NCBI RefSeq assembly: GCF_008629695.1
Contig: NZ_VWSH01000003.1
Coordinates: 124,001 to 188,000 of the forward strand
Direction of reading: 5' to 3'
DNA: 64,000 bases
DNA from: Taibaiella lutea
GTDB lineage: Bacteria > Bacteroidota > Bacteroidia > Chitinophagales > Chitinophagaceae
The translations under genes and the position numbers were made by a program. Within the stretch, counting starts at the first letter, position 1; each line of letters opens with the position of its first letter. Shown one piece after another: positions 55,801-63,975 of the stretch. Under the pieces are notes generated by a model. The model did no database searches, was not told the origin of the DNA, and saw only the letters and a program-made list of their open reading frames with translations.

Positions 55801-56316
55801 GAGCAGGACGGCATTTTTAACCATTTCTGTAATGTTTTCTCCAAACATCAATCTTTCCATTACCACTTTCGACATGCCTCTTCTCAACTGCCCTTTCAAA
55901 TCAGCGTGCTTTCCTGTAAAATAAATAACCAGTTTGTCGCCGACCAAATCCAATTTACCGGAAGGATTATCACTTTGAATTTGCAATTGTCCATTTAAAC
56001 CGATATTGCCCTGCTGGTAATCGTCAAAGCAATTGTAAAGAATGATATTTAATTTTTCAGGGAAAAGACCACCAAGCCTTTTCTCGATAGCAGCAATGTC
56101 CTGCTCGGCCTGTTCGGCTACAAACCTTGCCAGTTCTCTCCCGGACCTGTCATAATGGTAAATTTTAAAATGCTCTGCATCATAATATTTCCAATCGAAC
56201 CTTCTGTATTGCACTCTGCTTTGCCCAAATACTTCCAGATTGGTTTGAGCCTTGCCAATATAAAAAGTGCTCAAAAAAATCAGAAAGGATAAAAAGATTT
56301 TAAACCTGCTATTCAT
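52834..56316 (-). CDS. Large outer-membrane protein: pseudopeptidase, beta-propeller and Omp85-like barrel fusion
   Basis: 1160 residues. Signal peptide to about 23. Residues about 30-290 resemble a gluzincin peptidase in which the zinc-binding HExxH site is lost (RRGMSKVV at 145-152) while the W-x-x-E-G-x-x-x-Y element is kept (WVTEGYIGY, 177-185). Residues about 300-590 are a TolB-like WD40-type beta-propeller (IRDIAVSPRGGDIAYVKWKYGE; VVFLSNRPQ). A Ser/Thr/Asn-rich linker lies near 690-720. Residues about 740-1160 look like an Omp85/D15 barrel: YDDTRNPVMNIYNGLRYKF, an RGY motif at 1029-1031 followed by GEIRFPVF, and the end YLSFGTDF. Function unknown; the layout suggests a pore with a large periplasmic sensing or chaperone part. 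Confidence 0.82.
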   Translation of the reverse strand: MNSRFKIFLSFLIFLSTFYIGKAQTNLEVFGQSRVQYRRFDWKYYDAEHFKIYHYDRSGRELARFVAEQAEQDIAAIEKRLGGLFPEKLNIILYNCFDDYQQGNIGLNGQLQIQSDNPSGKLDLVGDKLVIYFTGKHADLKGQLRRGMSKVVMERLMFGENITEMVKNAVLLDLDAWVTEGYIGYVVDGWTGDDDNTWKNLLLAKPKTYFHEIAQQEPEVAGKAFWKFIAVKYGDNNVKNLLYLTQTKSSLDKALSLTIGMNLKTASDSVIRFYKERYAFEEQIFAPIDTSSKLTTITVKHDESRIRDIAVSPRGGDIAYVKWKYGEYQVILEKTKSINGISKRESSVLVNGGVKNHKDVDDPDYPLVAWNNTGFKFGIIFKNRNKLRIRVYNSVLGKIQDFKIPATRFDRITGFTFMEDDDMIIVSAIKNGQSDLFELRLKGGRTNQLTDDAWDDEAPVFVSGGSRKGVVFLSNRPQPYMNIKPLPNELPAGLMNVFFYNSTTKSYDLMQLTNNRKGTITQPIPYGPDHFAYLSNQFGITNRYVVQFARNINNQDSAYSVPMTNFSRNILYQQYNPASGKIADVIRIQDNYEVLFHKIELPAPDGNAIPVKPVPISFIDGVVTRKNATNFTNPINLSTKNDLFQKDESFRIKTGDELQQGEFYTKRDLNSSDSAKVTPDAESEKYAEMMSLRKPADSTSNSTANTGNNNTASNANIATGTLDGKRILYVDSSFIDLRSRKYYLSFKPDFFGIRADNSIVGSRYQSYDNTGGSFTNPSIAGMLTASITDKMEDYRFTGGLRIPVNFSGYTTFFQFENFRRRTDWAILFLRQETKYTYPFVDGSGQTFDEPGKTVMNMVQGSVSYPLDKVKSFRLDFGLRQDRMIIKAIDPIGLVLPNTEQYWATSRAEFVYDDTRNPVMNIYNGLRYKFFAEYFYRIHTNNPYTLTGNPEDNNKPAGLYNIGVDFRYYQKIYKNTIAAFRFAGAHSGGPQKIMYFLGGVDNAINPKSDGSLPPSGNNDYAFQTLATSMRGYNQNARNGNTYALASGEIRFPVFTTLSHNAIQSSILKNLQLVAFTDIGSAWEGVLPNAQNFDRFYHVYYGQTAAQQPVIQVNIPNFNDNGICMGYGLGVRTLLFGYFTRVDYSRNIVGKTHWYLSFGTDF

Positions 56317-56506
56317 TTACCAAGATATTCAAGATGGAAAATTGATTTGATACTCTGCGTAATTTACGGTGAATTTTTCTAATTGCTTTATATTAACGTA
56401 TTGCTACATGAAAAAATTATCCAAAATAAAGGGTCTTTTCAGAGAAGGTATCATTAATTTTCTATAAAAAAATTACCTTAGCGTTTCATAAAAATCTAAA
56501 AACAAC

Positions 56507-57004
56507 ATGAGCGACACTAACCAATTTCACGATCAGACTTTTGATGAGTTCACACCCAAAAAGAAAATGCCCGACATGCTGAATGTCTTAACAATCCTGA
56601 CATTTATAGGTTCGGGCGTCGGACTCATTACGTACATATACAATTATGTGACGGTTTGCGGCAGCATTACAAAAATGACGGATGCCATGAGCAAATTCGG
56701 AGAGGACAGCACTATGGGCAAAATGATGAAGGACTCTATTGAAATAGCATATAAATCATGCGACCTGAAAATGCCTTTGCTTATAATGAATCTTGCATGT
56801 GTCATATTATGCGTTGTTGGCGCAATACTGATGCGTAAGCTGTCGAAAAGTGGCTTTTATGTTTATCTTATCGGCGAACTTGTAGGGCCGGTAGGTGTAA
56901 TGATTATGGTAGGCATGTCTTTTGGAATAATGGCTATAGTCGGAATTCTTATTCCTGTGGTTTTCTTAATCCTGTATGGTACTCAGCTTAAACACATGAA
57001 GTAG
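56507..57004 (+). CDS. Membrane protein, function unknown
   Basis: 165 residues with a polar start (MSDTNQFHDQTFDEFTPKKK) and about four hydrophobic segments (MLNVLTILTFIGSGVGLITY; MPLLIMNLACVILCVVGAIL; GFYVYLIGELVGPVGVMIMV; SFGIMAIVGILIPVVFLILY). Two cysteines (VCGS, KSCD) flank the first loop. It resembles small four-helix membrane proteins common in Bacteroidota but no family name can be given. Divergent from the 1160-residue protein, with a terminator after it. Confidence 0.75.
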   Translation: MSDTNQFHDQTFDEFTPKKKMPDMLNVLTILTFIGSGVGLITYIYNYVTVCGSITKMTDAMSKFGEDSTMGKMMKDSIEIAYKSCDLKMPLLIMNLACVILCVVGAILMRKLSKSGFYVYLIGELVGPVGVMIMVGMSFGIMAIVGILIPVVFLILYGTQLKHMK

Positions 57005-57020
57005 TAAAAACTGACAATAT

Positions 57021-57058
57021 AAAAAAATGGAAACACCATAAGGTGCTTCCATTTTTTG
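57021..57058. terminator. Terminator
   Basis: AAAATGGAA-A-CACC pairs with GGTG-C-TTCCATTTT (one internal mismatch) around ATAA, followed by TTTTTTG on the plus strand and an A/T run on the other side; shared by two convergent genes. Confidence 0.8.
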
Positions 57059-57069
57059 TTTAATCGATT

Positions 57070-57825
57070 TTATTTTGAACGCCTTTCTATAGCGCTTAAT
57101 CTTATCCATTTTGCATTTAACCTGCGCACATATCTTGGGTGCAGTTCTTTTTCTTCTTTCACTTTTGTAAACATTGCCAGTGCTTCTTCTCCTCTACCCT
57201 CTTCTTTAAGCATTTTTCCATAATAGTACATTGCCTGCATCGAATGTTGAACCCTGATAATATTCTTATAACTCTCTTCAGCTTCCTGTTTCTGCCCCAA
57301 ATAATCTAATGTCCTTGCGATGTATAATTCATCTTCGGGTCTTTCAATCCTGTTATAGTTCAGCGCTTTTGCTTTTTCAAATAACGTCAGGCTTTTTTTA
57401 TATTGCCCGCTAAGAAAATAAAGTCTTGCCAGTTTTATATAAATACCTGTGTGATTAATATAAGGATCATTCACACAAGGTTCTGCCAGGTCAATTGCCT
57501 TGTCATATTTCTTTTGTTCGGCATAAGCCTCTGCAAGGTTCAATCTGTTAGTTACAGTATCTGCCAACCTGAACTTACGTTCCATCTCTTTTATTTTCCG
57601 GTTCGGAAAAAAAACCAATTGTACATTTCTTGCAAAATCGCCATGTTGTATTTCCGGCAACAATTCGAAAAGGAAATAGACAATAACGCCTGCAAATGAA
57701 AATATAATTAAAGGAAAAATCCATTCCTTCCTTCCCGTTCTGTAAGCATGGACAATACACAACAATTGAGGAATAAACCCGAACCCCAAAAGGGAGTAAA
57801 AGCTAAAACCAAATAGGTCTGTCAT
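57070..57825 (-). CDS. Membrane-anchored tetratricopeptide-repeat protein
   Basis: 251 residues. Two N-terminal membrane segments (about 5-25 and 35-55; the first part resembles a PLD-nuclease N-terminal helix pair) precede a cytosolic-type tetratricopeptide array from about 90 to 235: RLNLAEAYAEQKKYDKAIDL, YIKLARLYFLSGQYKKSLTL, YIARTLDYLGQKQEAEESYK and YYGKMLKEEGRGEEALAMFT. Likely a scaffold. It lies 29 bp downstream of the DsbD-like gene and probably belongs to the same transcript. Confidence 0.8.
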   Translation of the reverse strand: MTDLFGFSFYSLLGFGFIPQLLCIVHAYRTGRKEWIFPLIIFSFAGVIVYFLFELLPEIQHGDFARNVQLVFFPNRKIKEMERKFRLADTVTNRLNLAEAYAEQKKYDKAIDLAEPCVNDPYINHTGIYIKLARLYFLSGQYKKSLTLFEKAKALNYNRIERPEDELYIARTLDYLGQKQEAEESYKNIIRVQHSMQAMYYYGKMLKEEGRGEEALAMFTKVKEEKELHPRYVRRLNAKWIRLSAIERRSK

Positions 57826-57854
57826 ACAATTTCATGAAAAATAAGGGCAAAATA

Positions 57855-59990
57855 TTATGGCTTTTTATGTGCTGCTTTTACTTCGTTTATGATATTAAGG
57901 AAACGTTGAACATCGGGAACAAAGCCACCGGCATTTTTAATAACATTTCCATCGCCATCTACAAATATATACAACGGCTGAGCAACAGCTCCGAATTTAG
58001 TAAGTTCTATGTCCAGATTTTTCTCGCCTAAGTTTTCTATTTTCGAACCATCTTTCGCAGTGTATTTTTCGTTTTCCAGAAGCTGCGTCTCTTTTTCATC
58101 GCAATACAGGCTTGCAACAATGAAGTTCTGGCTCAGTTCTCTTAATATTTCAGGCTTAGACAGCACAACACGCTCCATCTTACGACAGTTTACACAGCTA
58201 TGACCTGTAAAGTCAAGCAATACCGGCTTGCCTGTTTTCTTCGCTGCTGCAAGCGCTTCATCATAATCAAAGAAAGCAACAACTCCCGGCAATTCCGATT
58301 TCAGGTTCTGGGTATATTTTTGCGGCATTACCGTATTGGGATTGTCTTTTGAACTATTACCCATGTTAGCCTGTATGTTTATCAGGTTATCCTGAATATT
58401 GAAATCAAGCGTTTTCCTTTCAGGTAAGAAGCCGCTGACACCGGATAACGGCGCACCCCATAAACCCGGAATCAGATAAACCGTAAATGCAAGGGGAATT
58501 AATGCGAATAACAGTCTCGGAACAGATAGATAAGGTTGCCCGAACATATTTTTAGGCAAACCATCATCATGAGAAAAACTGAGCTTGCCGAGCAGATAAA
58601 AACCGAGCAATGCAAAAATTACAATCCAGATACTTAAATAAACTTCAAAGTCCAATAAATGCCAATGGTATTGAAGATCTATGTTGGATAAGAATTTCAT
58701 GGCCATAGCCAATTCCAGAAAGCCCATTGTTACTTTAACTGCATTGAGCCAGCCGCCCGATTTTGCAATCCCGTTCAACATGCCGGGGAAGAAGGCGCCC
58801 AAGGCAAATGGCAACGCAATGGATAAACCAAAACCGAAGAAGCCAACGAGCCCGCCAAGGCTGTTTCCTGATTTAACAATATAAACAATTAAAGAACTGA
58901 TAAATGCAGAAGTACAGCTGAAAGAAACGACAACTAATACCAAAGCCATAAAGAAGATACCGCCAAAGCTGTTTGAATTGGCTTTGGAATCTAATTTACT
59001 GGACCAGGAAGCGGGCAAAGTAATTTCAAATGCACCCAATAAAGAAATACCGAAAACAATAAATAATACAAATACAAAAAGGTTGAAACCCATGCTGGTA
59101 CTCAGTTCATACATTGTTTTTTCGGTAAACAACAGACTAACTAATGCACCTATCAAGGTAAATATAGCAATGATAGAAAAAGAATAAATAGTAGCATTTT
59201 TTATACCGGCAGTTCTGGTTTTGCTTCGTTTGGTAAAGAAGCTTACAGTTATCGGCAGCATGGCATAAATACAAGGCATGATGAAAGCAATAAAGCCCGC
59301 TACAAGACCGGCCAGAAATAATTCCCAAAGGGAGCTTTTCTCCAGCCCCGGATCTTCGCTGGCTAATTTTTGTTGCGCACCAGTGGCACTATTGACAACG
59401 GCTGTGTTATTTCCTGACGTATCATTGCCTGTTCCGTTTCCCATGTTCGCTGCACCCGCCCCTGATGAATCATTCATTGTTTCATTGGAAGCACCTGTAT
59501 CTGCAGGTGAAATAGCAACGTTGCTGCCAACAATGCCATTCAAAGGAATCTTAAAACGTTCAGGTTTGGAAGGCAGGCACATTTCATCATTACAAATCTG
59601 AAAATCCACTACGCCGCTCAATACGGTATTGGCCTTTGCTAAAACCTTTTGCGTATATGTTACGGCATTTTTATAGTATTGAATAGTAATGCCTAAATCC
59701 TTAATTTCTTCATTAACCGGCTTACCGTTGTTTGTTGTTTTACCTAACAGTTTAATATTGACATTCTTATCAAAAGCAATGGTAGTGGGTATCTGTGAAC
59801 CATCGCCTTTAGGCGTAGCTGTATAAATATGCCACCCTTCTTTTATCTTGGCTGCTATAGTAATATCAAAAGTGCTGTCGCTGGTTTTCCTGGCATTGTA
59901 TTGCCATTGGATAGCGTCTTTAACCTGTTGGCCAAAAGTTGTCGGCAATAAGAGAAGAACGAAGGATAAAAGAAAAAGAAAGCGCTTCAT
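57855..59990 (-). CDS. DsbD-like transmembrane thiol reductase
   Basis: 711 residues. It carries electrons from cytosolic thioredoxin across the inner membrane to periplasmic thiols. The N-terminal periplasmic domain (about 22-165, Cys pair in VDFQICNDEMCLPSKPERF) follows a signal peptide. The central ~8-helix domain (about 215-530) has a Cys in IAFIMPCIYAMLP and one in SFSCTSAFISS. The C-terminal thioredoxin domain has C599-x-x-C602 (GHSCVNCRKMERVV). The three domains are the DsbD pattern. It pairs with trxB and the periplasmic thioredoxin as a possible electron path. Confidence 0.92.
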   Translation of the reverse strand: MKRFLFLLSFVLLLLPTTFGQQVKDAIQWQYNARKTSDSTFDITIAAKIKEGWHIYTATPKGDGSQIPTTIAFDKNVNIKLLGKTTNNGKPVNEEIKDLGITIQYYKNAVTYTQKVLAKANTVLSGVVDFQICNDEMCLPSKPERFKIPLNGIVGSNVAISPADTGASNETMNDSSGAGAANMGNGTGNDTSGNNTAVVNSATGAQQKLASEDPGLEKSSLWELFLAGLVAGFIAFIMPCIYAMLPITVSFFTKRSKTRTAGIKNATIYSFSIIAIFTLIGALVSLLFTEKTMYELSTSMGFNLFVFVLFIVFGISLLGAFEITLPASWSSKLDSKANSNSFGGIFFMALVLVVVSFSCTSAFISSLIVYIVKSGNSLGGLVGFFGFGLSIALPFALGAFFPGMLNGIAKSGGWLNAVKVTMGFLELAMAMKFLSNIDLQYHWHLLDFEVYLSIWIVIFALLGFYLLGKLSFSHDDGLPKNMFGQPYLSVPRLLFALIPLAFTVYLIPGLWGAPLSGVSGFLPERKTLDFNIQDNLINIQANMGNSSKDNPNTVMPQKYTQNLKSELPGVVAFFDYDEALAAAKKTGKPVLLDFTGHSCVNCRKMERVVLSKPEILRELSQNFIVASLYCDEKETQLLENEKYTAKDGSKIENLGEKNLDIELTKFGAVAQPLYIFVDGDGNVIKNAGGFVPDVQRFLNIINEVKAAHKKP

Positions 59991-60106
59991 TAATATATGC
60001 AGTTGAGTAAATAAAAAAATTTGCTAAAAATTGAAATGCAAATTAGGCAAAAAAAGTAAAAAAGAGGAATGGAAGCATTCAAATGAAGTAATAGTTGATA
60101 TAAGTC

Positions 60107-61735
60107 CTATTTGCGTCTGTAAAAAACAAAACCATTTTTAGCGCCTATTTTCTCAAGATTAGGCTCTGCAGCAAGATTTTTTTCTTCTGTAATCTTTGAG
60201 ATGAAATAACAAGGCTTATCGACTTTGCCATGCAGCATCCATCCACGTTTGTCCTTATAATATTCAGGATTTACGGAAGGTTGTTTCTGAGAATAAAAAA
60301 GATAGCCATAACTGACAAAACCCAATGGCTGCAAATACACATCTTTGCCCGCAAGGCTTTGGTAAAATGCTACAGAAGCTCGTTGGGAATAAGCCTCTAT
60401 CTTAGGTACAAAGTGCAATGTTGTAACCTGAATAATAATAATCTGAAGTGCCAGTAAGAATATCATTGCCTTTTGGAATGATTTCCTCAGCCAAATAAAT
60501 GTTACAATGATACCTGTTAAGTAAAAAACGCCGAACAAACATTCCGCATAGCTCCAGGATACTGCAGCCTGTAAATTCGCAACTGCAAAATCATCGTCAA
60601 ACAATGGAATTAATCTGGCTTTGTTCAAACCCGCCACTGGCAACAGCAAGATAAGCAATGCCAGAAGAATGCCGGTGAAGCCTGTAATAAATACGACTAT
60701 TTTTTTCAACACTATCTTATGTTCATCCAACCTGCTGATTTGCAAAGCAGCAAGGAATGTCAATGGGAAATAACAAAGCGAGGAATAATGTACAATTTTT
60801 GTTTTAACAATGGAAAACAAAATAAGTACAACCCAAAACATAACCCACATCCATCTTGTAAAATCAGTTTCTTCAGTTTTTGCAGATGTCAATGTAGATT
60901 TTTTGCCTGACTGAAAGAGAAATGCAACTGCCGGAAAACACCCTATAAGCAGCACCACAAAATGGTAATAAAAAGGTCCGCCATGTCCCGCATCTCCTGT
61001 TGTGAACAATCTTATCTGGTATTTTATAAACTCTCTGGTAAACCATAATCCGTGTTGCATAATATCTATGCCAAACCATAAGAAAGTAGTTGCAAAACAG
61101 GCTAATGCAATTACCAGGAAATACTGCCATTTATAACCCCAAAATCCTTTGTTCAATACCAGATATACTAACAGGGAAAGCATTGCAACCAAAATTGCAA
61201 CAGGGCCTTTGGTTAATACGGCTATACCGAGGAAAACACCGGCAAGTGAAGCATGCAGCCATTTACGGTCTCCGTGTTTTAAAAGATAAACCTGAAAAAA
61301 GGATACAAAAATAAAATAGTTGAATGTAGGGTCAATGATGGCCGATTTGAAATAAAATGCGGGCAGCCAACTGGCAGCGTAAATAAAAGTCCACCACCAG
61401 GCCATTCGCTCGCTGACAGTTCTTTTACCGACATAAAATAAAGTGCACAAAGTGGCAATACCCATTAATGCATTTGGCAAACGCGCCGCAAATTCATTAA
61501 TACCAAAAATCTTCATGCATATAACCTGCATCCAGATAAACATGGGTGGTTTTTCCCAGAAAGGTTGAAAATCTATCTGAACGCGTAAATAATTCTTACT
61601 GACCAGCATTTCGCGGGCACATTCCGCAAAATTGACTTCATCCCAATCGAAAAGATGGACATGACCCAGAAAAGGAATAAAAAGTAATGCCCCTATGACG
61701 GCTATAAAAAGCTGCTTTATTAATGTCTGATTCAT
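60107..61735 (-). CDS. Glycosyltransferase family 39 (ArnT/PMT-like) integral membrane protein
   Basis: 542 residues with about 11-13 membrane helices. A lipid-linked-sugar-dependent transferase. The catalytic acidic motif is in the first periplasmic loop, D30-W-D-E33 (LFDWDEVNFAECAREML), followed by FQPFWEKPPMFIWMQ, which is typical of ArnT-like enzymes that modify lipid A or glycans. A large C-terminal periplasmic region carries SQRASVAFYQSL. A -7-like box (TATTTTTG, 61751-61744) ends 9 bases before the ATG. The minisatellite lies upstream. Confidence 0.9.
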   Translation of the reverse strand: MNQTLIKQLFIAVIGALLFIPFLGHVHLFDWDEVNFAECAREMLVSKNYLRVQIDFQPFWEKPPMFIWMQVICMKIFGINEFAARLPNALMGIATLCTLFYVGKRTVSERMAWWWTFIYAASWLPAFYFKSAIIDPTFNYFIFVSFFQVYLLKHGDRKWLHASLAGVFLGIAVLTKGPVAILVAMLSLLVYLVLNKGFWGYKWQYFLVIALACFATTFLWFGIDIMQHGLWFTREFIKYQIRLFTTGDAGHGGPFYYHFVVLLIGCFPAVAFLFQSGKKSTLTSAKTEETDFTRWMWVMFWVVLILFSIVKTKIVHYSSLCYFPLTFLAALQISRLDEHKIVLKKIVVFITGFTGILLALLILLLPVAGLNKARLIPLFDDDFAVANLQAAVSWSYAECLFGVFYLTGIIVTFIWLRKSFQKAMIFLLALQIIIIQVTTLHFVPKIEAYSQRASVAFYQSLAGKDVYLQPLGFVSYGYLFYSQKQPSVNPEYYKDKRGWMLHGKVDKPCYFISKITEEKNLAAEPNLEKIGAKNGFVFYRRK

Positions 61736-61847
61736 TTATGCGACAAAAATAAGAAGAATGCAGGCATAACTGTGCGATCTGTAAATTGGTGTTATTCAAT
61801 CAAAGTATAATTATGATATGTTGTATTAAAAACAGGCGCCGGATACA

Positions 61848-62162
61848 ATGGTCCGGATGTTGGATGTCATGGTTCAAGTGCGGAACACTGTGGTTCAGGC
61901 GTTGAAAGCCATGGTCTGCGTGTTGGATGTTATGGTTTGAGTGTTTAACACCAGGGTCAAAGCGTTAAACGCCGTGTGTCGGGTGCTGAACGACACGGTC
62001 TGAATGTTGAACGTCATGGCTAAAGTGTTGAACGCCACGGTCAAGGTGCTGAACGACATGGTCTGAATGTTGAACGCCATGGTCAAGGTGTTGAACGCCA
62101 CGATCCGGATGTTGAATGCTATGGTTCAAAGATTGAAAGCCATGTTCTGAATATTGCAAAGG
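61848..62162. repeat. Minisatellite: 15 degenerate tandem copies of a 21-bp unit
   Basis: Exactly 315 bases divide into 15 units of 21 bp with no gaps, consensus near ATGGTCNNRRTGTTGAACGCC. The most conserved part is TGTTGAACG; positions 7-11 of the unit vary most (TCTGA, TCAAG, TCCGG types). Because 21 is a multiple of three, several frames stay open and give 7-residue repeats on the minus strand (MAFNTLT-type and GVQHLDH-type). It fills the divergent intergenic region between the GT39 gene and the secreted protein at 62231. Confidence 0.9.
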
Positions 62163-62230
62163 TTGCGGCTCCCTCGCCGTGACACTACAAATTTCATAAT
62201 GGAATCCGCTATAATTCTTAACTTGCAGCT

Positions 62231-63496
62231 ATGGTAAAAAGATTGGTATTATTATTGTTCACAGGGTTGTTTTGCTGCAATTTCATGTATGCTGCAAAAT
62301 TATACATTCCCATGAGTGCCGACAATCAGGGCAATCATCTGAAAGCCTACGGTATTGCTTTCCTTGCATTGAAAGCGGGCATGACGGTAGATTGGCTATT
62401 GAATTATGATGGCGGTGCGTTTGCAATGGACCAAAATGCAGAGATAGAAAAAACCTGCAAGCTTCGCGGTGTTGACTATAATATTATGGCAGATGTCCAG
62501 TATGACGGCATCCTGCAAAAAATTGCTGATCCTGATTTTAACGGCGATGTTATAAAACTGGAAAAAGCGCCCAAAATTGCCGTTTATACACCTAAGTCAA
62601 AACTTCCCTGGGACGATGCGGTAACCATGGCATTGGAGTATGCAGAAATTCCTTACGATAAAATTTATGATGATGAGATACTGGATGACAAATTACATGA
62701 ATATGACTGGCTACATCTGCATCATGAAGACTTTACGGGACAGTATGGCAAATTCTGGGGGGCATACCGTACTGCGTCATGGTATATTGAAGATGTAAAG
62801 AATCAGGAGGCAATGGCTGCAAAGCATGGTTTCAAAAAGGTATCTCAATTGAAACTGGCGGTTGCTAAAAAAATACAGGGTTTTGTGGCAGGCGGCGGCT
62901 ATTTATTTGCCATGTGCAGCGCAACCGACAGCTATGACATTGCATTGGCTGCAGATGGGGTAGATATTTGCGATGTACCGTTTGATGGTGATGCGCCGGA
63001 CCCGCAGGCACAGCAAAAGCTGAATTTTGCTCCCTGTTTTGCTTTCAAAGATTTCACGCTCGAAAAGAACCCATATCAGTACGAATATTCGGACATTGAT
63101 AATACGCTGTTCAGAAAAGTACCTATGACTACCGATTACTTTACGTTATTTACCTTCTCTGCAAAATTTGATCCGGTGCCTACTATGCTTTGTCAAAATC
63201 ATACGACTACCATCAAGGGATTTATGGGACAAACTACTGCTTTCAGAAAAGAGGTTTTGAAAAGCAGCGTATTGGTCTTAGGCGAAAATCAGGCTGCAAA
63301 CGAAGCACGTTATATTCACGGCGAGTTTGGCAAAGGTACTTTCACATTTTATGGCGGTCATGATCCTGAAGATTATCAACACCAGATTGATGATCCGCAT
63401 ACAGATTTATCACTGCACCCCACTTCTCCCGGATATCGTTTAATTTTAAACAACGTACTTTTTCCGGCAGCAAAAAAGAAACCAAGAAAAACATAA
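62231..63496 (+). CDS. Secreted conserved Bacteroidota protein, often labelled asparagine synthetase B, function unproven
   Basis: 421 residues. A signal peptide ends at about 21 (NFMYAA). The mature protein starts KLYIPMSADNQGNHLKAYGI and has KIAVYTPKSKLPWDDAVTMA, YDWLHLHHEDFTGQYGKFW, GGGYLFAMCSATDSYDIALA and GKGTFTFYGGHDPEDYQHQ. The GGYLFAMCSATDS segment resembles the nucleophile elbow of class I glutamine-amidotransferase-like folds. Related proteins are often annotated as asparagine synthetase B, but the enzyme's ATP-pyrophosphatase domain is absent, so the name should not be trusted. Followed 7 bp later by a tiny membrane protein. Confidence 0.78.
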   Translation: MVKRLVLLLFTGLFCCNFMYAAKLYIPMSADNQGNHLKAYGIAFLALKAGMTVDWLLNYDGGAFAMDQNAEIEKTCKLRGVDYNIMADVQYDGILQKIADPDFNGDVIKLEKAPKIAVYTPKSKLPWDDAVTMALEYAEIPYDKIYDDEILDDKLHEYDWLHLHHEDFTGQYGKFWGAYRTASWYIEDVKNQEAMAAKHGFKKVSQLKLAVAKKIQGFVAGGGYLFAMCSATDSYDIALAADGVDICDVPFDGDAPDPQAQQKLNFAPCFAFKDFTLEKNPYQYEYSDIDNTLFRKVPMTTDYFTLFTFSAKFDPVPTMLCQNHTTTIKGFMGQTTAFRKEVLKSSVLVLGENQAANEARYIHGEFGKGTFTFYGGHDPEDYQHQIDDPHTDLSLHPTSPGYRLILNNVLFPAAKKKPRKT

Positions 63497-63503
63497 TTGA
63501 ATA

Positions 63504-63626
63504 ATGACATTACTGATTCCGGATATCGGATTATTTATTTGGACAATTGCAGGACTTGCAATAACGTTAATTTTAGTTTATGTATTTATTAAACTGATTT
63601 ACAAGATAAACAAACGCCTGAAATAG
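63504..63626 (+). CDS. Small single-helix membrane protein (40 residues)
   Basis: Too short for usual gene callers. MTLLIPDIGLFIWTIAGLAI is followed by TLILVYVFIKLIYKINKRLK, then TAG. One membrane helix (about 8-32) with a basic cytosolic tail. The ATG lies 7 bp after the upstream stop, so it is likely co-transcribed. Short membrane proteins of this shape occur in Bacteroidota but I cannot name a family. Confidence 0.6.
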   Translation: MTLLIPDIGLFIWTIAGLAITLILVYVFIKLIYKINKRLK

Positions 63627-63697
63627 TTTACTATAAAGATTCCGATAAGAGATACCTTCTTTAAAAATGTGATAAAGGATTTAATAACTTATTCATA

Positions 63698-63735
63698 TTG
63701 ACATTGATCTACTTAAACTCAATTCAATATCTTTG
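63698..63735 (+). promoter_or_regulatory. Putative cold-shock gene promoter
   Basis: TATCTTTG at 63728-63735 is an exact TAnnTTTG. A TTG at 63704-63706 gives a 21-nt spacer; a second TTG lies at 63698-63700. Confidence 0.55.
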
Positions 63736-63768
63736 AAATCCATTTTATAACATTAAAAAATTATCGTA

Positions 63769-63975
63769 GTGGAAAAAGAAAAATTTCAAGGAACTGTAAA
63801 ATTCTTTAATACGGAAAAAGGTTTCGGTTTCATAAAGAACAGTAGTAACAAAGAAGATATTTTTGTTCATGCTACAGGCGTTATTGACGAAATCAAGGAA
63901 AATGATGCAGTTGAATTTGAATTGCAACCCGGCCGTAAAGGCATGAATGCTGTGAATGTAACATTAGTTAGATAA
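63769..63975 (+). CDS. Cold-shock-domain protein (CspA family)
   Basis: 68 residues starting at GTG. Single OB-fold RNA chaperone: GTVKFFNTEKGFGFIKNSSN (RNP-1 with the aromatic cluster KGFGFI), DIFVHAT (RNP-2), VEFELQPGRKGMNAVNV. The GTG is used because the frame has no nearer ATG and MEKEKFQGTVKFF is the usual N-terminus. Confidence 0.95.
   Translation: MEKEKFQGTVKFFNTEKGFGFIKNSSNKEDIFVHATGVIDEIKENDAVEFELQPGRKGMNAVNVTLVR

Noticed and set aside
61895-62159. Two minus-strand frames of 64-68 codons with 7-residue repeats
   Set aside because: They are by-products of the 21-bp tandem array, which keeps frames open; no start signal, promoter or non-repeat sequence supports translation. Kept only as a possibility in the minisatellite finding.
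61848-62162. The tandem array as a CRISPR
   Set aside because: Units are contiguous at 21 bp with no unique spacers, and no cas genes are present.
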